8,401 nt of DNA from JTS-RE9 sp964649195 (GTDB taxonomy: Bacteria > Planctomycetota > Phycisphaerae > Phycisphaerales > Phycisphaeraceae), in assembly GCA_964649195.1 (NCBI GenBank), contig CAZYPK010000191.1, forward strand, positions 1-8,401, in the 5' to 3' direction. The notes below the pieces were generated by a model that saw nothing but the letters and a program-made list of their open reading frames with translations, ran no database searches and was not told the origin of the DNA. Both the position numbers and the translations under genes were made by a program. Shown in pieces: positions 1 through 5,487 of this stretch (its first letter is position 1; each line of letters begins with the position of its first letter).

Positions 1-6
1 GTCCGC

Positions 7-114
7 ACCTCTCCCTCTGGGAGAGGTCGGCGAGGCTTTGCGAGCCGGGTGAGGGTGGTTCGATGGTTGCTGTTTCGTGGAGAGTTTTGCCCTCACCTGT
101 CTCCCCGGGGGAGA
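7..114. repeat. Intergenic inverted-repeat cluster
   Basis: Three inverted repeats lie close together. acctctccc (7-15) and gggagaggt (19-27) form a perfect 9-bp stem around tct. ggtgaggg (48-55) pairs with ccctcacc (90-97). tctcccc (100-106) pairs with ggggaga (108-114). The second half resembles the first half in reverse complement, so this looks like an imperfect palindromic intergenic repeat. Similar ccctctccc/gggagaggg words are dispersed in many GC-rich genomes. No T-run follows, so it is not an obvious terminator. Confidence 0.6.
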
Positions 115-197
115 GGGCCAGGCATCAGGCCCTGACGGTGGATGCGATCGCCCTGTCTGGGTGCGTTGCCGGATGTGTTGCATTCCCCCGACGAAGG

Positions 198-203
198 TAC
201 AAT
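198..203 (+). promoter_or_regulatory. Candidate -10 box for a leaderless alkyltransferase mRNA
   Basis: TACAAT (198-203) ends 7 bases before the A of the ATG at 210. This is exactly where a -10 hexamer (-12 to -7) would sit if transcription started on the start codon. No convincing Shine-Dalgarno is present (acgaaggtacaatccgggc precedes the ATG). No good -35 lies at 16-18 bp; TTGCAT at 178-183 is only 14 bp away. The inference is a leaderless transcript resting on an otherwise weak promoter. Confidence 0.4.
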
Positions 204-209
204 CCGGGC

Positions 210-554
210 ATGACACACCTCCACGAACAATCGATCAAGGCCGGCAAGCTGACGCCGGGCATGAACTTCAATGAAAAAGTCTGGGCCCTGACCGCCCGCA
301 TCCCGCGCGGCAAGGTCACAACCTACGCAGCCCTGGCGCGCAAACTCAAAAGCAAGGCCTACCGTGCCGTGGGCAACGCAATGAACCGCAACCCCTTTGC
401 CCCCATCGTCCCCTGCCATCGCGTGGTGGGCAGCGATGGCAAACTCACCGGCTACGCCGGCGGACTGAAAAAGAAGGCCGCGATGCTGCGGGAGGAAGGA
501 ATCGAACTGGTGGGGGAACGTGTGAAACTGAAAACATGCGAGATGCGGTGGTGA
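210..554 (+). CDS. O6-alkylguanine-DNA alkyltransferase-like (MGMT/Ogt C-terminal domain) protein
   Basis: A 114-aa protein matching the DNA-binding, active-site domain of the MGMT/Ada-C/Ogt family, which moves an alkyl group from O6 of guanine onto its own cysteine in a suicide DNA-repair reaction. Visible marks are the active-site motif PCHRVV (residues 68-73, Cys69), preceded by the helix-turn-helix with YRAVGNAMNRNP (51-62), whose Arg52 matches the family's arginine finger. Tyr39 lies in GKVTTYAALA, and GYAGGLKKKAAML follows. The cysteine is present, so this is not a cysteine-less alkyltransferase-like (ATL) protein. It lacks the N-terminal RNase-H-like domain of full Ogt/MGMT and is about as long as stand-alone single-domain members. 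The frame stays open upstream to 63, but that part is intergenic repeat. The ATG at 210 is preferred because conserved sequence begins just after it; Met18 (261) is the alternative. It is probably monocistronic and unrelated to the island that follows. Confidence 0.88.
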   Translation: MTHLHEQSIKAGKLTPGMNFNEKVWALTARIPRGKVTTYAALARKLKSKAYRAVGNAMNRNPFAPIVPCHRVVGSDGKLTGYAGGLKKKAAMLREEGIELVGERVKLKTCEMRW

Positions 555-584
555 AAGTGGCGGGGTGATGGCTGAGAGCGCGAT

Positions 585-601
585 GGGTGGCTGGGGCTGA
601 G
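585..601 (+). repeat. 17-nt word repeated in inverse orientation at 5626-5642
   Basis: gggtggctggggctgag here is the exact reverse complement of 5626-5642. Similarity continues imperfectly for about 10 bases (both copies run on into gcgaagcc). One copy sits just after the alkyltransferase gene and the other just before the cls gene, so the pair brackets the RHS/RAYT island. It is either a dispersed intergenic word or the scar of an insertion boundary. The ggtggct at 586-592 can also pair with agccacc at 608-614. Confidence 0.5.
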
Positions 602-650
602 ATGCGAAGCCACCACCTGCTGCGAACAGCCTTCGATGCCGCAGCCCCCC

Positions 651-756
651 GGACTAGTGGTCTATTCCCTTCGACATTGCGGCTGAATGTCGAATCCTGT
701 CGATCCTTCTGGTGGGCATGCCGCCCGCAATGTCAGAAGGAATGGACCACTAGTCC
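651..756. repeat. REPIN-like inverted pair of hairpins
   Basis: The outer arms, ggactagtggtctattcc (651-668) and ggaatggaccactagtcc (739-756), form an 18-bp stem with a single T/C difference that is a G-U wobble in RNA. Over 32 bases (651-682 against 725-756) the arms remain closely related. Each arm leads into its own hairpin. On the left, tcgacatt (671-678) pairs perfectly with aatgtcga (686-693). On the right, tccttctg (704-711) pairs with cagaagga (734-741), with gggc/gccc nested inside. Two inverted copies of a conserved head plus hairpin is the architecture of a REPIN (two inverted REPs). A miniature inverted-repeat element is the alternative. No target-site duplication is evident. Confidence 0.6.
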
Positions 757-802
757 GACTACTCTAAATCGGTGGGTTGCTGAAGCGAGAATTTTGAGAA
801 GG

Positions 803-865
803 CGGAGAAAACGGGACAGGTCCAATACTTGCCCCCTAATTGGACCTGTCCCGTTTTCCGTTCCC
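803..865. mobile_element. Miniature derivative of the RAYT element (both ends, no gene)
   Basis: aaaacgggacaggtccaat (808-826) and its exact reverse complement (839-857) form a 19-bp inverted repeat around a 12-nt loop. Positions 803-835 match the left end of the transposase-carrying element at 4708-4740 with one difference. Positions 837-857 match its right end at 5467-5487 exactly. The unit is therefore the two outer ends of the larger element joined with the gene missing, as expected of a non-autonomous REPIN/MITE-type derivative that the RAYT could act on in trans. Confidence 0.75.
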
Positions 866-916
866 AATACTGCATTCTGCGGCGTCGTAGATCGTGGTGG
901 TGATATCGCCTAGCGA

Positions 917-969
917 GGACAATCTTCTTTTATATGGCATCATAAATAAGAATGTCCCAAGAATGTCCC
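917..969. repeat. Third REP-like inverted repeat
   Basis: ggacaatctt (917-926) faces aagaatgtcc (948-957) with one mismatch across a 21-nt AT-rich spacer. aagaatgtccc is then repeated directly (948-958, 959-969). The words differ from those of the 651-756 and 803-865 elements, so this would be a separate family. It lies directly downstream of the minus-strand putative immunity gene that ends at 986. No T-tract marks it as a terminator. Confidence 0.4.
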
Positions 970-985
970 CTTTTATCTCCCCAAT

Positions 986-1411
986 TTAACGCAGTCGAGC
1001 GAGTTCAAAGTGTTGTTGAACAACCTGGTAACGCATTTCCCAGCCTTCCTCGACGGGAACACGTAACCCGAATACATACAGCTCGGTATTCGCAGAAAGT
1101 CGAGAAATGCTAACATCATTCTCTTTAACCGAGAATTGATTGATGAATGTCATAGCCTGACCGTTTATGAACGGCCAGGCCTGAGTAGCGTGGATCCACA
1201 CGGGCCTAGAATCCATTGCTACAAATATTGTTGCTAGGCGCGATCGAAGCCACGCTCGCGAATCGGTGGTTTGTTTCGCTTCTTTATATTCATTGAGAAG
1301 GTTAATTGCGCATACCCTATCGTAATCATAGTCAAACGATGCGGAATACTCTTCCATGGCGACGGTGTTGGCGAGGCCGATGAAGCGATAGTCTTCAATA
1401 TCCAATTTCAT
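986..1411 (-). CDS. Putative immunity protein for the RHS HNH-type toxin
   Basis: A 141-aa, soluble-looking protein with no signal peptide or membrane segment. I recognise no named family. The immunity role is inferred from position: it starts 10 bp after the stop of the RHS toxin gene on the same strand, the standard place for the antidote in polymorphic-toxin modules. Its Shine-Dalgarno (AGGAG) overlaps the toxin stop codon, suggesting coupled translation so that toxin synthesis brings immunity with it. The N-terminus is acidic (MKLDIEDY, then EEYSASFDYDYD at residues 20-31), as is common in inhibitors of basic nucleases. The coding sequence is visibly more AT-rich than the RHS core and the flanking chromosome, typical of the exchangeable CT/immunity part of such loci. 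Downstream lies only repeat sequence. Confidence 0.72.
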   Translation of the reverse strand: MKLDIEDYRFIGLANTVAMEEYSASFDYDYDRVCAINLLNEYKEAKQTTDSRAWLRSRLATIFVAMDSRPVWIHATQAWPFINGQAMTFINQFSVKENDVSISRLSANTELYVFGLRVPVEEGWEMRYQVVQQHFELARLR

Positions 1412-1418
1412 TTGCTCA

Positions 1419-1423
1419 CTCCT
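1419..1423 (-). promoter_or_regulatory. Ribosome binding site overlapping the toxin stop codon
   Basis: On the minus strand, AGGAG sits 7 nt before the ATG at 1411 and shares bases with the TAG stop (1422-1424) of the RHS toxin gene. It fixes the start of the putative immunity gene and implies translational coupling. It is one of only two clear Shine-Dalgarno sequences seen in the window. Confidence 0.7.
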
Positions 1424-4133
1424 ACCAAGAGTTCGGGCCGCTCAGGATTTTTAGCAAGTCCCAGCCCGCATGACGATATTCATCCATTGACTCGTGCGCC
1501 CAACGGGTTACGAGTTCAAGATTCCAGTCTTCGTGTTGCTTGCCACTCCCCATTCGTTGGGGAAGATACTTGTGATGCAGTTCCAAGGGAATACTTTCGG
1601 TTCTGACTTCACCAGTCTTTCGATTCTGCATTCTTACGCTAATTTTGGGTGGGCGTCCTTGCGCCATCTCTGCAATATTGTTAACAGAAAACTTTCCAGA
1701 CGGATTTACAGCTTCTCTCGCAGCCAATGCCTCGTAATAGGCCTTCTTTGCCGATGGCCATGATACCGATGTTGATTTGCCAGCGCCACTTTGTCGACCC
1801 GACGCCATCGCCATCCAGTCTTCAACAAGCGGCGGTCGTTCGGGCTTGATGCCAAAGTAATCATCCAACTGACTGGCGCCTGCGAGTTCCCCCTGGGGGC
1901 CACCCATGATGCGGAGCCAGCCCTTCTTCTGGAGTTGCATTTCGCTGTTGAGCACGGTCCTGGCGTAGACGACGTATGCTCCAGCCTTCTTTTTGAGTTC
2001 CAATCCCTCTTGGGCGAGGTAATTATAAGCCCGATTGCCACCGAGCTTCAAACCTGCCTTGATCGATTGAGCCGCGGCGGACAAATCGGGGATGTTGCCG
2101 ACGAGTATGACCACAGACTTCTTGCCGGCCTGCACGATTTGTCCCGTGCTGGTGATGCTCAGGCGCGCCGCCGGCAGCGCCTTGGCGGCGGGGGCGACCT
2201 CGAGCAGCCCTTCCGTCAGGCTCGACGCGGCGTCAAACGTTTCGTCGAAATCCTCGCTGTAGATCAGGACGGTGACGCTGTGGATCACTTTGGGAACGCC
2301 GTCGACGATCCCGTAGAGGACAAAGCCGATGGCGGTGGCGCCCGCGACGACCGCAGTGCTGGGGACCGCAGCGATGAGGAGCGTCACACCGGCGGCAACG
2401 CCGCCGATGATGATGCCCGCTTCGAGCAATGTCTTGCCGATGGCGGCCGCCGCCACGCTGAGTTTGGGGGTTGAACCCATGAAGGCCAGCAACTCGACCT
2501 GAATGTCGTCCAGGAACGTCGGGTTGAGGGCGATGATCTTATCCGCCAGTTGCCCCGCTTCGTCTTCCGACCGAACCGGGCCGCGGTCGTTGAGGGTCGA
2601 GGGAACGTCATAGGGACCGTAATTGCGTTGCGATTGTTCCTTTTCGAGATTTATGCCAAAAAGGTTGCTCTTTTTATCGATGGTGGTCAATGCCTTACCG
2701 AGTTCATTGAGTTGTTCTTTCGTGAGCCCGCCCTCTAGCTTTTTTCTCGCATAGTCAGGGTCGGAGGACACATACCGGTTCTGGGGCGTGGTCGGAATTT
2801 TCGGCTGTTGAACGACGATCGCACCAGACGGAAGCGAGGAAATCTTGGGAATTTCAATCAGCTCACTGGGGGGGCGCGGCCCATCGGATGAGCGGGCCGA
2901 CTGAGTCGACTTGTCCCTAACGTGATAGAGATTTCCGATCTTTTGCAGAATCACGCCGTTGTAGTCCACGAGGTCTTCGGCTGGCTTGTAAAGCAACTGG
3001 ATCGGCGTTTCAGTGCGCGTGGCGGCCGCGCCCGGAGCGGGCGAAGTCGGGGATTCCGGCGATTGAGGAGTCTTTCCGGGCGTTTCTTTGGGCTGAGGCT
3101 CGACGAGCTTGCCCTCCAGTCGAAGACGCAGGCGTTCGGCATCTGTAATTCGCAGCAATTCAGAGGCGGGCTTCAGGTCCAGATATAACTTAAGTTGGTC
3201 GAATCGAGCTTGATACCATTTCTGTGTTAGATCTGCATAAAGAGCCGACTGCTTTTCCGTCTGAATTGTCCTCATGAGTTCGACCCTCTGGCGCCGCATT
3301 TCAATCGGCACTTCGAGGTCAATGGCGCTCTTGCGCCGCTCTTCAGAAACAGATTTGAACAGCAGAGGAATAAGACTTCGCTCTACGTCCTTCAACTGCT
3401 CTTCCTCGTCACTTTGCCCGCTCGGGTCCACCGCATTGACCGGATTATTCTCGACATACCGGTAGAGCGACCCTTCCTTGTCGCTGTCGACGCCCTTGGG
3501 GTCCTGGCTGGTGAAGCGGGCGGCGGCGGGGTCGTAGTAGCGTCCCTTGTTACCCGTGCCCAGCAGGTAGAGGTCCAGGTCGGCGTCGTTGTAGTAGTTG
3601 AGCTGGCCCACGAAGTTGAGCGGGGACCGGGTGGCGTCGCCCTCGGTGATCAGGCCGAAGGCGCGGTACTGGTACTGCTCGGTGACGGACTGGCTTTCAT
3701 CGACCAGGGCGTCGGCCGACCACTGGGCGTTGAAGGTGTCGAAGGTGGTCTCGTCGTCGAACTCGTCGTACTCCGAGAGCAGCTCGCCAAACTCCTGGAG
3801 CGTGCCGGTGTAGGTGACCTGGGCCACGTCGTTGGCGTCGGTCTCCTGGAGCAGCTTCTTGAAGTCGTAGATGAACTTGTGATGGGTGCTGTCGTAGGAC
3901 TGCTTGGCGATGCGCTGGCCATCGGCGTTGTAGGTGAGGGTGACCGACCCCGAGGGCACCTCGGCGACGGTCATCTGGCTGACGGTGTCGTAGGCGTAGA
4001 ACGCGGTGTTGACGGGGCCGGCCTTCTCGGTGAGGTTGCCAGCGGGGTCGTAGGTGTGGGTGAAGCGTGAGACGAGCGTGCCCGCGCTGCGCCAGTTGGT
4101 GATGGCGGTGAAGTTGCCCATCCAGGAGTCCAT
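1422..4133 (-). CDS. RHS core fragment with C-terminal HNH-type (LHH-like) toxin, 5'-truncated
   Basis: A 903-aa frame in three parts. Residues 6-240 are the end of an RHS/YD-repeat shell: a YDPAGNLT repeat (28-35), the GRYYDPAAARFTSQDP signature (197-212), and LYRYVENNPVNAVDPSG (223-239), the border after which RHS proteins carry a variable toxin. Residues 241-560 are a variable region with a charged helical stretch (about 241-345) and a proline-rich linker (346-378). A hydrophobic segment (about 567-612, possible membrane hairpin) precedes the toxin end. The C-terminus shows ELHHKYLPQR (851-860), then NLELVTRWAH (871-880) and RH (887-888), the HH...N...H layout of HNH/endonuclease VII nuclease toxins such as the LHH class; nuclease action on target-cell DNA is inferred. 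RHS proteins are normally much longer, with an N-terminal secretion region that is absent here. The first ATG arises inside a displaced immunity-gene fragment, lacks a Shine-Dalgarno and follows an in-frame TGA, so this is probably an orphan cassette rather than a complete effector. Confidence 0.85.
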   Translation of the reverse strand: MDSWMGNFTAITNWRSAGTLVSRFTHTYDPAGNLTEKAGPVNTAFYAYDTVSQMTVAEVPSGSVTLTYNADGQRIAKQSYDSTHHKFIYDFKKLLQETDANDVAQVTYTGTLQEFGELLSEYDEFDDETTFDTFNAQWSADALVDESQSVTEQYQYRAFGLITEGDATRSPLNFVGQLNYYNDADLDLYLLGTGNKGRYYDPAAARFTSQDPKGVDSDKEGSLYRYVENNPVNAVDPSGQSDEEEQLKDVERSLIPLLFKSVSEERRKSAIDLEVPIEMRRQRVELMRTIQTEKQSALYADLTQKWYQARFDQLKLYLDLKPASELLRITDAERLRLRLEGKLVEPQPKETPGKTPQSPESPTSPAPGAAATRTETPIQLLYKPAEDLVDYNGVILQKIGNLYHVRDKSTQSARSSDGPRPPSELIEIPKISSLPSGAIVVQQPKIPTTPQNRYVSSDPDYARKKLEGGLTKEQLNELGKALTTIDKKSNLFGINLEKEQSQRNYGPYDVPSTLNDRGPVRSEDEAGQLADKIIALNPTFLDDIQVELLAFMGSTPKLSVAAAAIGKTLLEAGIIIGGVAAGVTLLIAAVPSTAVVAGATAIGFVLYGIVDGVPKVIHSVTVLIYSEDFDETFDAASSLTEGLLEVAPAAKALPAARLSITSTGQIVQAGKKSVVILVGNIPDLSAAAQSIKAGLKLGGNRAYNYLAQEGLELKKKAGAYVVYARTVLNSEMQLQKKGWLRIMGGPQGELAGASQLDDYFGIKPERPPLVEDWMAMASGRQSGAGKSTSVSWPSAKKAYYEALAAREAVNPSGKFSVNNIAEMAQGRPPKISVRMQNRKTGEVRTESIPLELHHKYLPQRMGSGKQHEDWNLELVTRWAHESMDEYRHAGWDLLKILSGPNSW

Positions 4134-4208
4134 ATAGGACGTAGGTCTTCATGATTACTTTGACACCAGTATGCACGGGGACCGACCGGTGGCGGTCTCC
4201 ACGGAGTC
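4116..4208 (-). pseudogene. Vestigial toxin tail and immunity-gene start (duplicated junction)
   Basis: These 93 bases match 4546-4638 with 7 differences. Read on the minus strand they encode the last 17 residues of the second toxin (DSVETATGRSPCILVSK, stop at 4155-4157). Two bases later comes the start of its immunity gene (MKTYVLYGLLDG, ATG at 4152). Identity stops at 4116 and RHS core sequence takes over in a different frame. The segment is the scar of a recombination that placed an RHS-core/toxin cassette into a copy of the older cassette's immunity gene. The first two possible starts of the RHS frame lie in this scar. Confidence 0.8.
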
Positions 4209-4261
4209 ATTCACGTAATACTCTCATTCAGTTAGCGCACCGACCTTCTTCCCTAGGGCCA

Positions 4262-4582
4262 CTACAGTTCCTCACGTTTCAGTCGCCGGGCGGACGGTAT
4301 CACTGCCAGTAGCAGCCGGTCCAACTCGTCGGCCCGTGTGGTTTCGTTGACGTAGAGCAGCACCGGGAAGTCTCGGTACTTCTCCACCATCCACTCCTCC
4401 TCGTGAGGTAGGTAGTTGGGTTGGAGATCGAAGTGTTCCTGACCGAGCGGTCCAGAACTGTAGTACACCCCACGGTATGAACTCTCGTGAGCGGTGAACC
4501 CGATACCGAGGGCGGAACTGAGCCGCTGGACATAATCCTCCAGCGGCCCATCCGGGAGACCATATAGGACGTAGGTTTTCAT
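4262..4582 (-). CDS. Putative orphan immunity protein of a displaced RHS-type toxin
   Basis: A 106-aa protein beginning MKTYVLYGLPDG, acidic in the middle (HEEEWMVEKYRD, residues 60-71), with no signal peptide or membrane helix. I do not recognise a named family. Its ATG comes 2 bases after the TAA of a toxin-like tail on the same strand, the same close arrangement as the other toxin/immunity pair here. That suggests coupled translation and an antidote role. No Shine-Dalgarno is visible, in keeping with coupling to the upstream frame. The cognate toxin is now reduced to 40 codons, cut off by the RAYT element. The gene itself is intact, so it may persist as orphan immunity against toxins from relatives. 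The first 12 codons are duplicated in degraded form at 4116-4152. The function is inferred from context only. Confidence 0.68.
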   Translation of the reverse strand: MKTYVLYGLPDGPLEDYVQRLSSALGIGFTAHESSYRGVYYSSGPLGQEHFDLQPNYLPHEEEWMVEKYRDFPVLLYVNETTRADELDRLLLAVIPSARRLKREEL

Positions 4583-4638
4583 GGTTACTTTGGCACCAGT
4601 ATGCTCGGGGACCGACCGGTGGCGGTCTCCACCGAGTC
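4546..4638 (-). repeat. Intact copy of the duplicated toxin/immunity junction
   Basis: This is the partner of 4116-4208, differing at 7 of 93 positions. It spans the last 17 codons of the displaced toxin, the TAA/ATG junction, and the first 12 codons of the intact putative immunity gene. The two copies lie 430 bp apart in direct orientation and could still recombine with each other. Confidence 0.8.
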
Positions 4639-4707
4639 GAAGATCATGAAGCCGACCTTCCTGCCACCAGCTTGCTTGCTCAGTTGCTCGGCCAAGTCCT
4701 TCAGGGA
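4585..4707 (-). pseudogene. C-terminal remnant of a displaced toxin
   Basis: Forty codons on the minus strand, beginning SLKDLAEQLSKQAGG and ending GRSPSILVPK, stop 2 bases before the putative orphan immunity gene. The open frame continues past 4707 only into the inverted-repeat end of the RAYT element, so the original coding sequence ends at that edge. The last 17 residues recur in the vestige at 4155-4208. The position directly ahead of a small putative immunity gene suggests the tail of an RHS or other polymorphic toxin. Too little remains to name the activity. I found no continuation of this frame on the far side of the element, so sequence was lost as well as interrupted. Confidence 0.65.
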
Positions 4708-4740
4708 CGGAGAAAACGGGACAGGTCCAATATTTGCCCC
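4708..4740 (+). repeat. Left end (REP-like) of the RAYT element
   Basis: These 33 bases match 803-835 with one difference (t for c at 4732). They contain cggagaaaacgggacaggtc followed by caat and a tttgcccc tail. Together with 5467-5487 they define the probable recognition ends of the transposase. Confidence 0.75.
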
Positions 4741-4768
4741 AAATATCCATTTTATGTAACCTGTTTCC

Positions 4769-5449
4769 ATGCCACGTCTGCCCCGACAAGCCCCCGGCGG
4801 CATCGTCTATCATGTCCTCAATCGGGGCGTCGGACGCATGACGCTCTTTGAAAAACCTGCGGACTATGACGCCTTTGAGAAGGTCATCGCCCACACCCTC
4901 GAATCCCGCCCGATGCGGATTCTGGGCTACTGCACCATGCCCAACCACTGGCATCTGGTCCTGCATCCCGAACATGATGGCGACCTGGCGGCGTTCATGC
5001 AAAAGTTGACCATCACCCACGTTCGCCGCTGGCTTGAGCATCGCCACGCCGTGGGGAGCGGGCATGTCTATCAAGGCCGGTACAAGTCTTTTCCCGTCGA
5101 GGCCGATGAGCATCTGTTTGCCCTGCTGCGTTATGTCGAGCGCAACCCGCTGCGTGCCGGCCTCGTGAAACAGGCCCAGGACTGGCGCTGGTCGAGTCTG
5201 CGGTCGCGCCTGCCCAAGCCGCCTGCGGCGGCCTTCCCGCTGCTCTCGCCGCTGCCCATCGACCTGCCGCGCGACTGGGCCAGGCGTGTGAACCAGCCCG
5301 AATCCCAGAAGGAGTTGGACGCCCTGCGCCAAAGCGTCACGCGCAGCCGACCTTTGGGCAGTGAAGACTGGACCCGCCAGACACTCAAGCAACTGGGCCT
5401 GCCGGCAACCCTGCGCGAGCGGGGAAGGCCGAGAAAGGATGTGATATGA
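4769..5449 (+). CDS. REP-associated tyrosine transposase (RAYT, Y1/HUH, IS200-like)
   Basis: A 226-aa protein of the Y1_Tnp superfamily, single-strand DNA transposases that cut and rejoin at REP hairpins through a phosphotyrosine link. Visible marks are GGIVYHVLNRG near the N-terminus (10-20), then GYCTMPNHWHLVLHP (53-67) carrying the HUH metal site His60/His62. GHVYQGRYKSFPVE (98-111) follows, and RYVERNPLRAGLV (121-133) holds the likely catalytic Tyr122 by alignment with E. coli TnpA-REP (Tyr115 in DYIYINP). The DWRWSSLRSRL motif (138-148) and a C-terminal extension ending LRERGRPRKDVI complete it; E. coli TnpA-REP is shorter at 165 aa. All key residues are present, so the gene looks functional. 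The start ATG follows an in-frame TAA at 4757 and has no Shine-Dalgarno. The gene lies between matching inverted ends, and a gene-less copy of those ends lies at 803-865. It is probably domesticated or REPIN-maintaining rather than a classic IS. Confidence 0.92.
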   Translation: MPRLPRQAPGGIVYHVLNRGVGRMTLFEKPADYDAFEKVIAHTLESRPMRILGYCTMPNHWHLVLHPEHDGDLAAFMQKLTITHVRRWLEHRHAVGSGHVYQGRYKSFPVEADEHLFALLRYVERNPLRAGLVKQAQDWRWSSLRSRLPKPPAAAFPLLSPLPIDLPRDWARRVNQPESQKELDALRQSVTRSRPLGSEDWTRQTLKQLGLPATLRERGRPRKDVI

Positions 5450-5466
5450 GATGGCGGTTGACTGTA

Positions 5467-5487
5467 TAATTGGACCTGTCCCGTTTT
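5467..5487 (+). repeat. Right end (REP-like) of the RAYT element
   Basis: These 21 bases, taattggacctgtcccgttt plus one t, are identical to 837-857. Positions 5469-5487 are the exact inverse of the core of the left end. A few further shared bases (cgttcc, 5490-5495) follow after a small offset. Confidence 0.75.

Noticed and set aside
587..913. Plus-strand 108-codon frame after the alkyltransferase gene
   Set aside because: It consists almost wholly of the 651-756 and 803-865 repeat elements and shows no protein motif.
1761..1799. GRQSGAGKST in the toxin region as a Walker A nucleotide-binding loop
   Set aside because: The spacing is G-x5-GKS instead of G-x4-GK[ST], with no following hydrophobic strand or Walker B motif. 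It sits in a linker before the HNH-type end.
1791..2474. Plus-strand 227-codon frame opposite the toxin region
   Set aside because: It shows no domain, has a low-complexity arginine/aspartate/glycine-rich composition, and is fully antisense to the RHS toxin frame.
3414..4070. Plus-strand 218-codon frame inside the RHS region
   Set aside because: It is a valine/glycine-rich shadow of the RHS core on the other strand, whose YD-repeat and DPxG motifs are unmistakable.
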